64,000 bases of DNA from positions 1 through 64,000 of the forward strand of contig VGTH01000028.1 in the NCBI GenBank assembly GCA_016874755.1. Reading direction: 5' to 3'. Origin of the DNA: Deltaproteobacteria bacterium. Its GTDB lineage: Bacteria > Desulfobacterota > Binatia > UBA9968. Each line of letters starts with the position of its first letter. The stretch's first letter is position 1. The notes below the pieces were generated by a model. That model saw nothing but the letters and a program-made list of their open reading frames with translations, ran no database searches and was not told the DNA's origin. A program made the translations under genes and the position numbers. Shown here in pieces: positions 44,530 through 53,500 of this stretch.

Positions 44530-45531
44530 CTACTTGCTTAGATCCACGACGACGCGCCCGCGGACGGCGCCTTTCAAAATCTCATCGATCTTCGGATTCA
44601 ACCCGTCGAGCGAAACTTCCGTGACAATCTTCGACAGATCGATGCTCCACTCACCCGCCAATTTGTTCCACGCCATCTGGCGCGCGCGCATGGGGATTTC
44701 CACCGAGTCGACGCCGAGCAGACTGACGCCGCGGAGAATAAAGGGAAAGACGTTGATGTTGAGCTCGTGCGACATGGCGTTGCCGCAGGCCGCCACCGAG
44801 CCGCCGTATTTGGTCGTTTTCAACGCGGTCGCGAGAATATTGCCGCCGACGGTGTCGACGACGCCGGCCCAGCGCGGCTTCTGCAGCGGCCGCCCGGAAG
44901 TGTCGTTGGCTTCCTCGCGGGAAATGATCGTGGTCGCGCCCAGTCCTTTGAGGAAATCGCCTTCGCTGCCTTTGCCGGTCGCCGCGACGACGTTAAAGCC
45001 CAACTTCGCAAGCATCGCCACGGCGATGCAGCCGACGCCGCCGGTGGCGCCGGTCACCAACACTTCGCCCGAGTCTTTGGTCAGGCCGCTCGCCATGAGC
45101 CGAATGATACACAGCGCCGCGGTCAAACCGGCGGTGCCGTAGCCCATGCTGTCTTTTAGCGACAAATCTTTCGGCAGCTTGGCGGCCCACAGCGCCGGCA
45201 CGCTCACGTACTGACCGAAACCGCCGGAGGTGTTCATGCCGAAGTCGAAACCGGTCACCGTCACTTCGTCGCCGGCGTTGAACAGCCGCGTCGTCGAGTC
45301 CGCCACCACACCGGCGGCATCGATGCCAGGTGTGTGCGGGTATTTGCGCGTCACGCCTTTGTTGCCGGTGGCCGACAAAGCATCTTTGTAATTCAACGAA
45401 GAGTATTTCACCTCGATGATCAGTTCGCCGGCGGGCAAATCGTTCAATGCCTTTTGTTTAATCTCGCGCGGAAAGGTTTTTTCTGCGGTCTCGGAAACCA
45501 CCATCGCTTTAAAGGTCTGCGGTAAAGCCAT
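44530..45531 (-). CDS. Zinc-free MDR oxidoreductase, YhdH/AcuI (acryloyl-CoA reductase) family
   Basis: 333 residues, a typical YhdH/AcuI length. MALPQTFKAMVVSETAEKTF then YSSLNYKDALSATGNKGVTR and TPGIDAAGVV in the catalytic domain. NADPH-binding ATGGVGCIAVAML near residue 160. PFILRGVSLLGVDSVEIPM near the C-terminus is the AcuI-type signature (LLGIDSV). The family reduces acryloyl-CoA to propionyl-CoA or removes toxic acryloyl-CoA. This suits the methylcitrate genes that begin on the other strand just upstream. Confidence 0.9.
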   Translation of the reverse strand: MALPQTFKAMVVSETAEKTFPREIKQKALNDLPAGELIIEVKYSSLNYKDALSATGNKGVTRKYPHTPGIDAAGVVADSTTRLFNAGDEVTVTGFDFGMNTSGGFGQYVSVPALWAAKLPKDLSLKDSMGYGTAGLTAALCIIRLMASGLTKDSGEVLVTGATGGVGCIAVAMLAKLGFNVVAATGKGSEGDFLKGLGATTIISREEANDTSGRPLQKPRWAGVVDTVGGNILATALKTTKYGGSVAACGNAMSHELNINVFPFILRGVSLLGVDSVEIPMRARQMAWNKLAGEWSIDLSKIVTEVSLDGLNPKIDEILKGAVRGRVVVDLSK

Positions 45532-45665
45532 GCTTTGACTCCTAATTTTCGAATGAGTTAGCGCACAGTCAGCGACTATCGGATGTAACTCGAAACTGCA
45601 AGGGCTTGAGTGGCTTGCAATAGAGACGGCATTCGGGGCAAATAAAAGATGGAGGAGACACTTTC

Positions 45666-46784
45666 ATGGCACAAGCAAAAACCGGCGGACTGGAAGGCAT
45701 CATCGCGGGCAGCACAGCCATCGCCACGGTCGAAAAGGAAGGCAAAGGACTTTACTATCGCGGCTACTCGATCAACGACTTGGCAGAGCATTCGACTTTT
45801 GAAGAAGTCGCCTATCTACTGCTTTACAATCGCTTGCCATCGCAAGACGATCTCAACAGCTACAAGGCTGCGCTGAAATCCTACCGCGGTCTGCCGCCGC
45901 AATTGAAAACCGTGCTCGAACAAATTCCGGCGAGCACCCATCCGATGGACGTCATGCGCACCGGTTGCTCGATGCTCGGCACCTTGGAACCGGAAGATCC
46001 CGGCAGAAATCAGATCGCCGTGGCCAATCGGTTAACCGGCATTTTCAGCTCGATGTTGCTCTATTGGCACCACTTCGCGACCACGGGCAAGCGCATCGAA
46101 ACTCAAACCGAAGACGACAGCACCGCCGGCCACTTCCTGCACCTGCTGCATCAGAAAGAACCCGAAGAGTTGCCGCGGCGCGCCATGGACGTTTCGCTGA
46201 TTCTCTATGCCGAGCATGAGTTCAACGCCTCAACGTTTACCTGCCGCACCATCGCGTCGACGCTGCCGGAGTTTTATTCGGCGATCACCGGCGGCATCGG
46301 CGCACTGCGCGGCCCGCTCCACGGCGGCGCCAACGAAGCGGCGATGGAGCTGATCGAACAGTTCGAAACCCCCGACGAAGCGGAAAAAGGCTTGCGCAAA
46401 ATGCTCGCCGAGAAAAAGTTGATCATGGGCTTCGGCCATCGGGTGTACAAAATTTCCGACCCAAGATCGGACGTAATCAAGGGATGGGCGAAAAAACTTG
46501 CCGACTACAAAGGCGACAAGAAACTCTACCCGGTCTCCGAGCGCATCGAGCAGCTCATGCGCAGCGAAAAGAAGATGTTTCCCAATTTGGATTTCTACAG
46601 CGCCAGCGCCTACCACTTCATGGGCGTCCCAACCAACATGTTTACGCCGCTGTTCGTAGTCTCGCGCATCACCGGCTGGGCGGCGCATGTTTTCGAGCAA
46701 CGGGCGGACAACCGTTTGATTCGACCCAATGCCGACTATACCGGACCCGAGCCGCGGCCGTTCACGGCGATCAACAAGCGCTAA
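45666..46784 (+). CDS. prpC: Citrate synthase / 2-methylcitrate synthase
   Basis: 372 residues, type II short form. Catalytic triad: His219 in [13 protein letters not shown], His258 in MGFGHRVYK and Asp309 in [16 protein letters not shown]. Condenses acetyl-CoA or propionyl-CoA with oxaloacetate. The length and start ([20 protein letters not shown]) match the PrpC-like branch, and the two genes downstream encode PrpD- and PrpB-like enzymes, so methylcitrate synthase is the more likely job. The symbol is by context; a role in the TCA cycle cannot be excluded. Confidence 0.88.
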   Translation: MAQAKTGGLEGIIAGSTAIATVEKEGKGLYYRGYSINDLAEHSTFEEVAYLLLYNRLPSQDDLNSYKAALKSYRGLPPQLKTVLEQIPASTHPMDVMRTGCSMLGTLEPEDPGRNQIAVANRLTGIFSSMLLYWHHFATTGKRIETQTEDDSTAGHFLHLLHQKEPEELPRRAMDVSLILYAEHEFNASTFTCRTIASTLPEFYSAITGGIGALRGPLHGGANEAAMELIEQFETPDEAEKGLRKMLAEKKLIMGFGHRVYKISDPRSDVIKGWAKKLADYKGDKKLYPVSERIEQLMRSEKKMFPNLDFYSASAYHFMGVPTNMFTPLFVVSRITGWAAHVFEQRADNRLIRPNADYTGPEPRPFTAINKR

Positions 46785-46794
46785 CGATTCCTTC

Positions 46795-46822
46795 GTAGAG
46801 GCACGGCATGCCGTGCCTCTAC
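46795..46822. repeat. perfect 28-base palindrome between citrate synthase and PrpD genes
   Basis: GTAGAGGCACGGCA is followed directly by its exact complement. Sits 10 bases after the synthase stop and 12 bases before the PrpD ATG. It could form a cruciform or a strong mRNA hairpin over the PrpD ribosome-binding region. Confidence 0.8.
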
Positions 46823-46834
46823 ACCCAACAAATC

Positions 46835-48271
46835 ATGAGCACCGCAATCTCCAACATCCGTCCCGAGCCCGACAAGATCCTCGTCGACCTCGCCGAGTAC
46901 GCGCTCAATTATCGATCAACCAGCCGCGCAGCCATCGATACCGCGCGCTATAATTTAATCGACACGCTGGGCTGCGGTCTCCTCGCATTGAATTATCGTG
47001 AGTGCGCCAAGCTCCTCGGCCCCGTCGTGCCCGGCGCGGTCTTGGCCAACGGCGCCCGCGTGCCCGGCACCGAGTGGCAGCTCGATCCGGTACAGGCGGC
47101 GTTCAACATCGGCGCGATGATCCGCTGGCTCGATTTCAACGACACCTGGCTGGCCGCCGAGTGGGGCCATCCGTCCGACAATCTGGGTGGCATCCTTGCG
47201 CTCGCGGATTATCTCGCGCGCACGACGCAAAAATCGTTCACGGTCGACGACGTGCTCCAGGCGATGATCAAGGCGCACGAGATTCAGGGCATCCTGGCGC
47301 TGGAAAACAGCTACAACCGCGTTGGACTCGATCACGTATTACTTGTGCGGGTCGCAACAACCGCCGTTGCCACCGCCATGCTTGGCGGCAGCCAAGAACA
47401 AATCATCAACGCGCTCTCGAACGCTTGGACCGACGGCGGCGCGCTGCGCGTCTACCGCCACGCGCCGAACACTGGCTCGCGGAAATCCTGGGCTGCCGGC
47501 GACGCCACCAGCCGCGGCGTGCGTTTGGCTCTGATGGCACTGCAGGGGGAGATGGGCTACCCATCGGTGCTGACAGCGAAGACCTGGGGCTATTATGATG
47601 TCTTGTTCAAAAATAGGCCGTTCACCCTCGGCCGGCCGCTCGGTTCGTATGTCATGGAGAACGTGCTGTTTAAGATTTCATTTCCGGCCGAGTTTCACGC
47701 GCAAACCGCCGTGGAATGCGCCATTCAACTCTATCCGAAAGTGAAAGACCGCCTCGACGCCATCGATAAAGTGACTATCACGACCCAGGAGTCAGCGATC
47801 CGCATCATCGACAAATCCGGCCCGCTGCATAACCCGGCCGATCGCGACCATTGCATTCAATACATGACCGCCATCGGCCTCATCTTTGGCGAGCTGACCG
47901 CGGACCACTACGAAAACAAGATCGCCCAGGACCCGCGCGTCGATCGACTTCGCGCGCTCATGACCTGCGTCGAAGACCCGCGCTACACGAAAGAGTATTT
48001 AGACGCCGACAAGCGCTCCATCGCCAACGCCGTGCAAGTCTTCTTCAAAGACGGCAGCAGCACCGACAAAGTCGCAGTGGAATATCCCATCGGCCATCGC
48101 CGCCGCCGCGCCGAAGGCATGCCGCTGCTGGTGAAGAAATTCGAAGAAAACCTGGCGTCGCGTTTCAAAGCGCCGCAGTGCAAAGCGATCTTAGATTTGT
48201 GCAACGATGCGGCGCGGCTCGATGCGACCAGTGTAGACAAATTTACAGATATGTTAGCGTCTAGGGTCTAG
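46835..48271 (+). CDS. prpD: MmgE/PrpD family protein, 2-methylcitrate dehydratase-like
   Basis: 478 residues from ATG 46835 (an ATG at 46808 in the palindrome is less likely). Family blocks: [15 protein letters not shown] near the N-terminus, [20 protein letters not shown] with the conserved acidic residues, [29 protein letters not shown] and [15 protein letters not shown]. Converts 2-methylcitrate to 2-methylaconitate without an iron-sulfur cluster. Third in line after the synthase; the gap before it carries only the palindrome. Confidence 0.9.
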   Translation: MSTAISNIRPEPDKILVDLAEYALNYRSTSRAAIDTARYNLIDTLGCGLLALNYRECAKLLGPVVPGAVLANGARVPGTEWQLDPVQAAFNIGAMIRWLDFNDTWLAAEWGHPSDNLGGILALADYLARTTQKSFTVDDVLQAMIKAHEIQGILALENSYNRVGLDHVLLVRVATTAVATAMLGGSQEQIINALSNAWTDGGALRVYRHAPNTGSRKSWAAGDATSRGVRLALMALQGEMGYPSVLTAKTWGYYDVLFKNRPFTLGRPLGSYVMENVLFKISFPAEFHAQTAVECAIQLYPKVKDRLDAIDKVTITTQESAIRIIDKSGPLHNPADRDHCIQYMTAIGLIFGELTADHYENKIAQDPRVDRLRALMTCVEDPRYTKEYLDADKRSIANAVQVFFKDGSSTDKVAVEYPIGHRRRRAEGMPLLVKKFEENLASRFKAPQCKAILDLCNDAARLDATSVDKFTDMLASRV

Positions 48272-48330
48272 AGTCTAGCGTTTGGTGTTGTCCGGAAACC
48301 CTAGACGCGAGACCCCAGACGTTAGACGCC
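48251..48330. repeat. GCGTCTAG/CTAGACGC inverted repeat
   Basis: GTCTAGGGTCTAGAGTCTAG and AACCCTAGACGCGAGAC with GACGTTAGACGC surround a short centre. The left arm starts inside the PrpD stop region. Same family as the outer arms at 27095-27316. Confidence 0.65.
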
Positions 48331-48343
48331 CAACGGAGACCCC

Positions 48344-49216
48344 ATGACCCCGCGCCAAACTCTGAAACAATTATTCAAGCGCAATAAATTATTAGTCGCC
48401 CCCGGCTGCTTCGACGGCATGTCGGCGCGGCTCGTGCAAGAAGCCGGCTACGAAGCCGCGTATCTCAGCGGCGGCGCGGTGGCGCGCAGCATGGGCATTC
48501 CCGATATCGGGCTCGTCACCATGTCGGAAAACATCGAGCGCGCCGCGCAGGTGACTTCGGTGGTGAAGATTCCAATCATCGCCGACGCCGACACCGGCTA
48601 CGGCAACGCGGTCAATCTCGTTCGCACGGTGCGCGAGTTCGAGCGCGCCGGCGTGGCGGCGATCCACATCGAAGATCAGATCACGCCCAAGCGCTGCGGG
48701 CACCTGGACGGCAAAGAAGTGATTCCGCTCGCTGAGATGGAAAACAAACTGCAAGCCGCACTGGCGGCACGCACCGATCCCGATTTCTGCATCATCGGCC
48801 GCACCGACGCGCGCGGCCCCAACGGCTTCGAAGACGCGATCAAACGCGCCAACGCGTTTGCCAAGCTCGGCGTCGACGCGATTTTCGTCGAAGCGCCGCA
48901 GACCGAAGAAGAGCTGGCGGAGATACCGCGCCGCGTGCCCAACGTGCCGTTGTTAGTGAACGTCTTCAAAGGCGGCAAGACGCCGATGCTGCCGGTGGAG
49001 CGCCTAGAAAAGATCGGCTATCGCATCGCCATCTACCCGTCGGAAACCCAACGCGCCGGCATCTACGCCATGCGCATGGCGCTGGGACTATTGAAGAAAG
49101 AAGGCACGACCGAATCGATGGACGCGGCGCTGACGACGTTTAAAGAGCGCGACCAAATCGTTGCCTTAGAGGAGTGGCAGAAACTCGAGCGGCAGTTTAT
49201 GTCGGTGGAAGAGTAA
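48344..49216 (+). CDS. prpB: Methylisocitrate lyase / isocitrate lyase superfamily
   Basis: 290 residues, the PrpB size. Motifs: GCFDGMSARLVQEAGYEA, PIIADADTGYGNAVNLVRTV (metal-binding Asp pair), IEDQITPKRCGHLDGKEV with the lyase signature KRCGH (catalytic Cys), and IGRTDARG. The KRCGH motif distinguishes lyases from PEP mutases and oxaloacetate decarboxylases. It cleaves 2-methylisocitrate to pyruvate and succinate, the last methylcitrate step. Close behind prpC-prpD. Confidence 0.92.
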   Translation: MTPRQTLKQLFKRNKLLVAPGCFDGMSARLVQEAGYEAAYLSGGAVARSMGIPDIGLVTMSENIERAAQVTSVVKIPIIADADTGYGNAVNLVRTVREFERAGVAAIHIEDQITPKRCGHLDGKEVIPLAEMENKLQAALAARTDPDFCIIGRTDARGPNGFEDAIKRANAFAKLGVDAIFVEAPQTEEELAEIPRRVPNVPLLVNVFKGGKTPMLPVERLEKIGYRIAIYPSETQRAGIYAMRMALGLLKKEGTTESMDAALTTFKERDQIVALEEWQKLERQFMSVEE

Positions 49217-49302
49217 TTCACCACGAAGGCGCGAAGGCCACGAAGTTCGGAAAAAGTATTCTTTTTTCTTACCTTCGTGCTCTTCGTGCCTTCGTGGTGA
49301 AC
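49216..49302. repeat. CACGAAG-type inverted repeat, copy 5
   Basis: TTCACCACGAAGGCGCGAAG and CTTCGTGCCTTCGTGGTGAA are near-perfect complements. Starts at the prpB stop codon. Confidence 0.85.
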
Positions 49303-49362
49303 AATCCGAATCCGAAACTTTGCGTCCTTTGCGGCTTGGCGCGAGGCAATTCCGCTTCGAAT

Positions 49363-49624
49363 CTATTGCCCGAACATTTCGCGAAACTCTTTGATCGTCG
49401 CGTTGAATTGCGCGCCGGTTTCCAACGGGTTGATCGCCAGCTTTAATTTCGACTACTCCATGCGCGGCGAGTTAACCCTTGCGCCATTGAATGTCTTGTT
49501 TTGCGATGGCGCGCATATATTTTTGCGCCCGCTCGGGGCCCCAGGCTTTGTGCAGCGTGCCGTACCAGGAATATTGTTCCTGATCGATGGAAACTTTGCC
49601 CTTCCACTTGGAGTCGAGCTGAAA
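49363..49624 (-). pseudogene. Remnant of a family 1 solute-binding protein
   Basis: Two pieces on the minus strand. First (49624-49472): LDSKWKGKVSIDQEQYSWYG, TLHKAWGPERAQKYMRAIAK, QDIQWRKG then stop, matching the middle of family 1 solute-binding proteins. Second, in another frame (to the stop at 49363): KLKLAINPLETGAQFNATIK, EFREMFGQ, the C-terminus of such a protein. The N-lobe and about 100 residues between the pieces are gone. This and the repeat before it explain the otherwise gene-free stretch 49217-49696. Confidence 0.65.
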
Positions 49625-49696
49625 CTAGTTTTTTGAACTAGACAACGCCGGGGCACTGAAGTATGGAGGACCTAACGTCGTAGCAAGGAGAATCCC

Positions 49697-51181
49697 ATGG
49701 CCTTCAATCTCATCGAGACCACCATCGACCAAGTGCACGCCGCCTATAAATCCGGCGAGCTCACCTGCCGCCAATTAGTGCAGATGTACCTCGACCGCAT
49801 CGACGCGCTCGACCAAAAGGGGCCGGCGATCAACTCGGTCATTTCGCTCAATCCCGACGCGCTCAAGGAAGCCGATCGCCTTGACGCCGCCTACAAAGCG
49901 TCCGGCCCGGTGGGCCCGCTGCACGGCATCCCGATCATCATGAAGGACCAGGGCGACGCGACACCGATGCCGACGACCTTAGGCTCGCTGCTGTTCAAAG
50001 ACTACGTGCCGGCGCGCGATTCCTTCGTCGTCGACAAATTGAAAAAAGCCGGCGCGATTATTATCGCCAAAGCGACCCTCGGCGAGCTAGGCGGCGGCGA
50101 CACCCACGGTTCCCTCTTCGGCTCTACGAAAAACCCCTACGACCTCGAACGCACCGCGGGCGGATCGTCCGGTGGCTCGGGCGCCAGCGTGTCGGCAAAT
50201 TTTTGCACCGTCGCGGTCGGCCAGGAAGGCTTCGCGTCGATTCGCCGGCCGTCGACGTGGAACGGCGTCTCGGGCATGCGCCCGACGGCGGGGTTTGTCA
50301 GCCGCAGCGGCGTCTACGCCGGCTGGCCATCGGTCAACGGCTCGCTCGGACCCATGGCGCGCACGCTAACCGATCTCGCCAAACTGTTGGATGTCATGGT
50401 CGGCTACGATGCCGAAGACCCGGTCACCGCCCGGGCGGTCGGAAAAGTCCCCGACAGCTTCACCAAATTTCTCAACAAAGATGGCTTGAAAGGCGCGCGC
50501 ATCGGCATCCTGCGCGAGTCCATGGGCTATGACGCCGAGCCGGGCTCGGAAGACTTCAACAAGATCGGCGAAGTGTTCGAGCGCGCCATTGGTGAATTGA
50601 AAGCCGCCGGCGCGGTGATCGTCGACCCGATCGTTATCCCCGATTTGAAAGCGCTGCTGGCTAAGCGGGCAGGCAGCTTCGCGGACGATGAAGAATCTTT
50701 CCGCAATTATTTTGGCCGCAGCGGCACGATGCCCTACGCCTCGCGCGCCGAGGCGATGAAGAATCCCGACTTCAAAAAAGTCGTCAAAGGCTCGCAGGAC
50801 CGCTGGAGCCGCGATCCGAAACCGGAAGCCAACTACGGCTACCTCGTCGCCCGTGAGCAGCTCATGACGAACCTGCTAACCGTGATGGCCGACAATAAGC
50901 TCGACGCCATCGTCCACAAGTCCGTCGAGCACCAACCGACGCTGATCAAAGACGGCATCAACCCGCCCTACGTCGACCAAAAGGGCGCGCCGCACATCAA
51001 TACATTCTTAGTTTACGTGCCGAGCGTAGTGGTGCCCGCCGGGTTTACCCGGGACAACCTGCCCGGCGGCATCACATTTTTGGGTCGCCCCTACGACGAC
51101 GGCAACATGATCAAGTTCGCCTACGCCTACGAGCAGGCGACGCACCATCGCAAGCCGCCGGCGAGCGTTACCGGGCTGTAG
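49697..51181 (+). CDS. Amidase-signature family hydrolase
   Basis: 494 residues, AAGGAG upstream. Ser-cisSer-Lys catalytic set: Lys83 in GIPIIMKDQGD, cis-Ser in AGGSSGGSGASVSANF (about 157-158), and Ser181 in GQEGFASIRRPS. The usual GSDTGGSIR block is altered to GQEGFASIR, though the nucleophile and Arg are kept. Such amidases hydrolyse amides or nitrile-derived amides to acids. No signal peptide. It could feed an acid to the CoA-transferase or carboxyltransferase genes nearby. Confidence 0.9.
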   Translation: MAFNLIETTIDQVHAAYKSGELTCRQLVQMYLDRIDALDQKGPAINSVISLNPDALKEADRLDAAYKASGPVGPLHGIPIIMKDQGDATPMPTTLGSLLFKDYVPARDSFVVDKLKKAGAIIIAKATLGELGGGDTHGSLFGSTKNPYDLERTAGGSSGGSGASVSANFCTVAVGQEGFASIRRPSTWNGVSGMRPTAGFVSRSGVYAGWPSVNGSLGPMARTLTDLAKLLDVMVGYDAEDPVTARAVGKVPDSFTKFLNKDGLKGARIGILRESMGYDAEPGSEDFNKIGEVFERAIGELKAAGAVIVDPIVIPDLKALLAKRAGSFADDEESFRNYFGRSGTMPYASRAEAMKNPDFKKVVKGSQDRWSRDPKPEANYGYLVAREQLMTNLLTVMADNKLDAIVHKSVEHQPTLIKDGINPPYVDQKGAPHINTFLVYVPSVVVPAGFTRDNLPGGITFLGRPYDDGNMIKFAYAYEQATHHRKPPASVTGL

Positions 51182-51204
51182 ATCTATTGACCCCAAAAGG
51201 AACA

Positions 51205-51296
51205 TGCTTCGACAATCTCAGCATGAACGGGTCCGGGGAATTTACGCGCATTTTAATCCGTTCGTCCTGAGCCTGTCGAAGGACTCCAAGAGACGA
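51205..51296. repeat. inverted repeat, GCTTCGAC/GTCGAAG family, copy 3
   Basis: ATGCTTCGACAATCTCAGCA and CGTCCTGAGCCTGTCGAAGG are the arms. It lies immediately before the second cupin gene; the ATG in the left arm opens a false upstream extension of that gene. Confidence 0.8.
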
Positions 51297-51302
51297 GGTC
51301 CC

Positions 51303-51632
51303 ATGAAATTCATGCGCTTATACGCCGGCAGCGATGGCCAGTCGCACTTCGAAGAATTCGACAAAGCCAAAGCCGCGCCATTTCTCAACGACACAAAAGC
51401 AGCAACGAGTTATCTCATCCGCGATGACTTCGCGCCCCATATCGTGAACTTTCATTGCGCGCCGCGGCGTCGCTTTGTCATCACGCTGCGAGGCAGCGTC
51501 AAAATAGGTCTGGGCGACGGTAGCAACGAGACCTTTCAACCCGGCGATATCTTTCTCGCCGAAGACACCACCGGCCAGGGCCACACGGCGACGCCGACGA
51601 ATTGGATTAGACTGTACGTGAACCTCGACTGA
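51303..51632 (+). CDS. Small cupin-like protein
   Basis: 109 residues from ATG 51303, directly after the repeat; the frame upstream (from 51204) is repeat sequence. MKFMRLYAGSDGQSHFEEFD then IVNFHCAPRRRFVITLRGSV, LGDGSNETFQPGDIFLAEDT, GQGHTATPTNWIRLYVNLD: a short cupin barrel with two of the usual motif elements, His in NFHC and in GHTA, and the GD turn in QPGDIFL. Metal binding is plausible. Unlike the cupin at 3653 it has no HxH pair, so the two are not close relatives. Confidence 0.78.
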   Translation: MKFMRLYAGSDGQSHFEEFDKAKAAPFLNDTKAATSYLIRDDFAPHIVNFHCAPRRRFVITLRGSVKIGLGDGSNETFQPGDIFLAEDTTGQGHTATPTNWIRLYVNLD

Positions 51633-51654
51633 TCTTTGGAATCAAGTCGGAATC

Positions 51655-51692
51655 GGTAGGTTGGGTTAGCGCAGCGTAACCCAACGATTCTA
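51655..51692. repeat. GTTGGGTTA/TAACCCAAC palindrome
   Basis: GGTTGGGTTAGCGC followed by GCGTAACCCAACG, nearly perfect symmetry, 16 bases before the carboxyltransferase ATG. Confidence 0.7.
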
Positions 51693-51707
51693 ATCTCGCT
51701 TTACGCC

Positions 51708-53162
51708 ATGAACACAATTCGTTTCGTTGACACGACTTTACGCGACGGCCAACTGAGCCTCTGGGCGTCGAACATGACCACCGGCATGATGCTGCCGGTT
51801 GTCGAAAACATCGACCGCGCCGGCTTTGAAGGCATCGAGCTTTTGTCCTCGGCGTTTTTCAAAAAAGCCGTGCGCGATCTGAAGGACGATCTCTGGCAGC
51901 GCGCTCGTTTGGTTTCCCAGCGCGTCAAACAGACGCCGCTGCGCTCGATTCGCAGCCGCAGCATGCTCGCCTTTCAGATCACGCCGCCGGCGGTCGCCGA
52001 ACTGTGGTTGGAACGGTTGGCCGCCAACGGCATCAACGAGCTGCGCACCTCCGACCCATCGAACACTCCCGAATACTGGTCGATCGCCGTTAAGACCGCC
52101 AATCAAGTCGGGCTGCGCACCATCCTGAATATTATTTATTCGATTTCGCCCAAGCACACCGACGAATATTTTACCGCGCGCTTCCGCGCCGCGGCCAAGC
52201 TCAAACCGTATCGGCTATGTTTCAAAGACCCGGGCGGTCTGCTCACGCCCGAAGCGACCAAGCGCCTAGCGCCGATTTTATTGCGTGAAGCCAACGGCAT
52301 TCCCGTCGAGTTTCATACCCACTGCAACACCGGTCTAGGCGCGATCTGCTGCCTCGAAGCGATCAAAGCCGGCATCACGTCGATTAACACAGCGATCCCG
52401 CCGCTCGCCGACGCGTCGTCGAATCCGTCGATCTTCAATGTCGCCGCCAACGCCCGCGCCCTTGGCTATCGCACCGAAGTTAACGAAGAATTATTGAAGC
52501 CGGTGGAAAAACATTTCCGCGCCGTGGCGCAGGAACAGAATTTTCCCGTCGGCAAACCGTTGGCTTACGATGCCTTTCATCCGCTGCATCAGGTGCCGGG
52601 CGGCATGATTTCCAATTTCCGTTTTCAGTTGGGCAATCTCGGCAAGCTCGACCAGCTGCCGGAGGTGCTCGAAGAAGTCTCGAGCGTGCGCGCTGAGTTC
52701 GGCTACCCAATCATGGTGACGCCCTACTCGCAATTTTTCGGCGTGCAGGCGGCGATCAACGTGATGGTCGGCGAGCGTTACAAGCAAGTCACCGATGAAG
52801 TGCTGCTCTACGCGTTGGGGTTCTGGGGCAAAGAGGAAGCCGAATCCATCGAGCCAAACTTAAAAGACCGACTTCTGGCGACACCACGCGCGAAAGAATT
52901 GGCCAAGACCAAGGCCCCGAAGATGACGGTCAAACAATTCCGCGCCAAATTCGGCGGCACCGGAGTCACTGACGACGAAGCGATCCTGCGCTTCTTCGCC
53001 GGCGAAGAATATGTCGACGCGATGAAAGCCGCCGGCCCGGTGAAAGAGTATCGGCCCCAACAACACTCGTTGGTGTCACTGATAGAAGAGTTAGCGAGGC
53101 GAAAAGACTCCAACCAGGTCTATATCAAACGCGGTGATCTAACCCTGCAGCTGCGGCGCTAG
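51708..53162 (+). CDS. Carboxyltransferase-domain protein (OadA/PycB/HMGL-like), no biotin domain
   Basis: 484 residues. TIM-barrel carboxyltransferase of the DRE-TIM type: RFVDTTLRDGQLSLWAS (metal Asp), LCFKDPGGLLTPEA with the Lys that is carbamylated in pyruvate carboxylase and oxaloacetate decarboxylase, and the metal pair in VEFHTHCNTGLGA. Then PVEKHFRAVAQEQN, FHPLHQVPGGMISN and GYPIMVTPYSQFFGVQA, the conserved C-terminal part. OadA and PycB end in a biotinyl domain with AMKM; here the chain stops after about 480 residues without it, so biotin would be on another protein, or the enzyme acts differently. Confidence 0.88.
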   Translation: MNTIRFVDTTLRDGQLSLWASNMTTGMMLPVVENIDRAGFEGIELLSSAFFKKAVRDLKDDLWQRARLVSQRVKQTPLRSIRSRSMLAFQITPPAVAELWLERLAANGINELRTSDPSNTPEYWSIAVKTANQVGLRTILNIIYSISPKHTDEYFTARFRAAAKLKPYRLCFKDPGGLLTPEATKRLAPILLREANGIPVEFHTHCNTGLGAICCLEAIKAGITSINTAIPPLADASSNPSIFNVAANARALGYRTEVNEELLKPVEKHFRAVAQEQNFPVGKPLAYDAFHPLHQVPGGMISNFRFQLGNLGKLDQLPEVLEEVSSVRAEFGYPIMVTPYSQFFGVQAAINVMVGERYKQVTDEVLLYALGFWGKEEAESIEPNLKDRLLATPRAKELAKTKAPKMTVKQFRAKFGGTGVTDDEAILRFFAGEEYVDAMKAAGPVKEYRPQQHSLVSLIEELARRKDSNQVYIKRGDLTLQLRR

Positions 53163-53227
53163 CATAGTTAGTAGACGAACCCCATACAGCCATTCACCCG
53201 CCGCAAGCCCCTCAAAGCGCTGCGCGC

Positions 53228-53449
53228 CGAATCTTTGACGGCAAAAGAGCGACAGGCGATACCATCCAAGCAAAACTGACCCATGGTCCCGGCAACAACG
53301 CCGCCCTCGGCGGGCTCAAAGTTGCCGCACGGCCATCGGCCACGGAAGATTTGCACGAGATCCACGCGGAGTCTTTGATTCCTCAAGAACACCTCGAACC
53401 CATTCGCCAAGAAGCCAAGGTCATCACGGAAGCGGCGTTCAGCTTATGA
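53228..53449 (+). pseudogene. C-terminal remnant of phosphoglucomutase
   Basis: Reads GDTIQAKLTHGPGNNAALGG, LKV then AARPSATEDLHEIHAESLIP, QEHLEPIRQEAKVITEAAFS, L and a stop at 53447-53449. This follows the end of glucose-phosphate-specific Pgm (LT.APGN.A.IGGLKV....WFAARPSGTED.YKIY.ESF) with a deletion of about seven residues after GLKV and Gly to Ala in the phosphate-binding RPSGTED loop. No start and nothing of the first 450 residues remains. It accounts for most of the 53163-53500 gap. Confidence 0.72.
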
Positions 53450-53500
53450 AACGGTGCGGCACGGGCCTTGCGTGTTGCCACCACCAGGGGAGGAACAGCC

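Noticed and set aside
49174-49446. Plus-strand 90-residue frame after prpB
   Set aside because: Starts inside prpB and runs through a repeat and antisense to the binding-protein remnant.
53168-53410. Minus-strand 80-residue frame
   Set aside because: Antisense to the phosphoglucomutase remnant and without any ribosome-binding site.
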